Source of the DNA: JAQVUB01 sp033809415
GTDB lineage: Bacteria; Verrucomicrobiota; Lentisphaeria; Oligosphaerales; Oligosphaeraceae
Direction: 5' to 3'
Length of the DNA stretch: 41,152 nucleotides
Assembly (NCBI GenBank): GCA_033809415.1
Contig: JAPXLT010000003.1
Coordinates: 1 to 41,152, forward strand
Part shown: positions 40,631 to 41,152 of the stretch, piece by piece
How positions within the stretch are numbered: the first letter of the stretch is position 1
Layout of the letters: each line of letters opens with the position of its first letter
Made by a program: the position numbers and the translations under genes
The notes under the pieces: generated by a model
The model's database searches: none
What the model was told of the DNA's origin: nothing
The model's input: only the letters and a program-made list of their open reading frames with translations

Positions 40631-40800
40631 GTCCACGGAAAGCACGGAAAACTCGGAAAATTTTATATAGGGTTGCTGCTTTGACGGATGAAATGGCACG
40701 CGGTTTAAAAAGTAGCGCAACCGTCCCGGTTGTGATTGATGCTTGCCCGCCCACGTCCGGACGCTCCCATGTGCAAGAGGCAGGATGCAGGTTGCCCGGA
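40625..40800. repeat. Composite repeat (CACGAA variant, linker, palindrome module)
   Basis: CCACGGAAAGCACGGAAAAC, ATATAGGGTTGCTGCTTTGACGG and the reverse palindrome module (40702-40737) occur in exactly the reverse order of 10741-10868. No gene is visible. Confidence 0.8.
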
Positions 40801-40838
40801 TCGGTCTGAGTCCGGCATAACGCATTACGCCGTAGATG

Positions 40839-40887
40839 TTTACCCTAAATAACAGTTGACTTTTTTAGGGTAAATCACTGATAACAT
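40839..40887. promoter_or_regulatory. 11-bp inverted repeat with possible promoter
   Basis: TTTACCCTAAA (40839-40849) and TTTAGGGTAAA (40864-40874) are perfect inverted arms. TTGACT (40856-40861) lies between them and TGATAA or GATAAC follows at 17-18 bp. It looks like a repressor site over a plus-strand promoter, but no gene begins before the window end. Confidence 0.4.
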
Positions 40888-40923
40888 TGAGGTCGCAAAA
40901 ATTAATGACGTTGAGTGTAAATA

Positions 40924-41152
40924 GACCGCGTCCAAAAAGGGCTCCGTGCGCTTTTTATCCGCAAATTACTCAGATGGACAGCGATTTTCAGGATTAGGAA
41001 TTGCTATGACTTCCGGAGGTTTTTTATGTTTCAAATCACATTTTCTATGCTTCCGTATGATTTCTTATGATTTTTCTTGAAATTCCGTTTTTCCGGCACT
41101 ATGTTTTCGCCGTGGTTCAGAAATCATCCAGCCCCACCCACCCAGGGGGCAA
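40924..41152. repeat. Long dispersed repeat, copy C (cut by window end)
   Basis: It begins with GACCGCGTCCAAAAAGGGC and follows copy B with scattered substitutions to the last base, CACCCAGGGGGCAA. The last 90 bases also match bases 3-91 of the window with several mismatches. Confidence 0.85.

Noticed and set aside
1..41152. Circular replicon with overlapping ends
   Set aside because: The end and start match over about 90 bases, but with several mismatches, and they match copy B equally well. This is a dispersed repeat, not an identical overlap. No replication or plasmid gene is present.
1..41152. tRNA or rRNA genes
   Set aside because: I looked for cloverleaf-like segments and conserved rRNA stretches in the gaps and saw none; all large gaps are explained by repeats.

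Overview
The window looks like a piece of a chromosome from a heterotrophic, polysaccharide-degrading Gram-negative bacterium, most likely of the PVC superphylum (a Lentisphaerota/Victivallales-like lineage is my best guess). The guess rests on gene content: Gfo/Idh/MocA oxidoreductase, xylose-isomerase-like TIM barrel, heparinase II/III protein, DUF5107 protein, CE7-type esterase, the DUF2339/DUF3999 pair, and a Pro/Ala-rich tail-anchored protein. It also rests on intergenic regions packed with repeats. No rRNA, tRNA or other taxonomic marker is visible, so the assignment is inference.

Layout. 1-1069 is repeat mosaic with one orphan terminator. 1070-5081 holds an IclR regulator followed by three tandem paralogous iron-sulfur proteins of the QueG/COG1600 type, closed by a clear terminator. 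5329-5958 is an unknown membrane protein. 6784-10599 carries a dehydrogenase, a BadF/NagK-type sugar kinase and a sugar isomerase-like protein. 10862-15050 holds divergent murJ-like and ABC-F genes. 15286-16392 is a Fic gene flanked by a 39-bp inverted repeat. 16781-19141 holds a MalK/MsmK-type ATPase convergent with a metallophosphoesterase. 19349-21754 holds a TetR regulator and a low-complexity tail-anchored protein. 22431-28026 holds nagB, an intact IS4-family element, nagA and cysS. 28299-34837 (all minus) holds a CE7-like esterase, DUF3999, DUF2339 and an M14-like peptidase. 35547-40610 holds a secreted heparinase II/III-like lyase and a DUF5107/TPR protein.

How the genes fit together. 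The kinase, NagB, NagA, the sugar-ABC ATPase, the oxidoreductase/isomerase genes, the esterase and the lyase describe uptake and catabolism of amino sugars and deacetylation or cleavage of acidic or acetylated polysaccharides. They are scattered as single genes and not joined in one operon.

The most unusual property is between the genes. Almost every gap is a mosaic of a few recurring modules: 7-bp arrays (CACCCTG or CCACGCA), 11-bp arrays (GTCCGTGT+3), 9-bp arrays, ATGGACA/GGGACA arrays, a CAACCG-GGA-CGGTTG palindrome module, a TTTTTTAACCACGAA...CACGAAAA module, a CCCTTTCAGGGC/CCCAGGGCGTTGCCCTGGG module and a ~300-bp dispersed repeat. Modules recur in a conserved order, often touch or supply stop codons, and sit just upstream of several starts. 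Both window ends lie in the same dispersed repeat, which suggests that an assembly contig stopped there.
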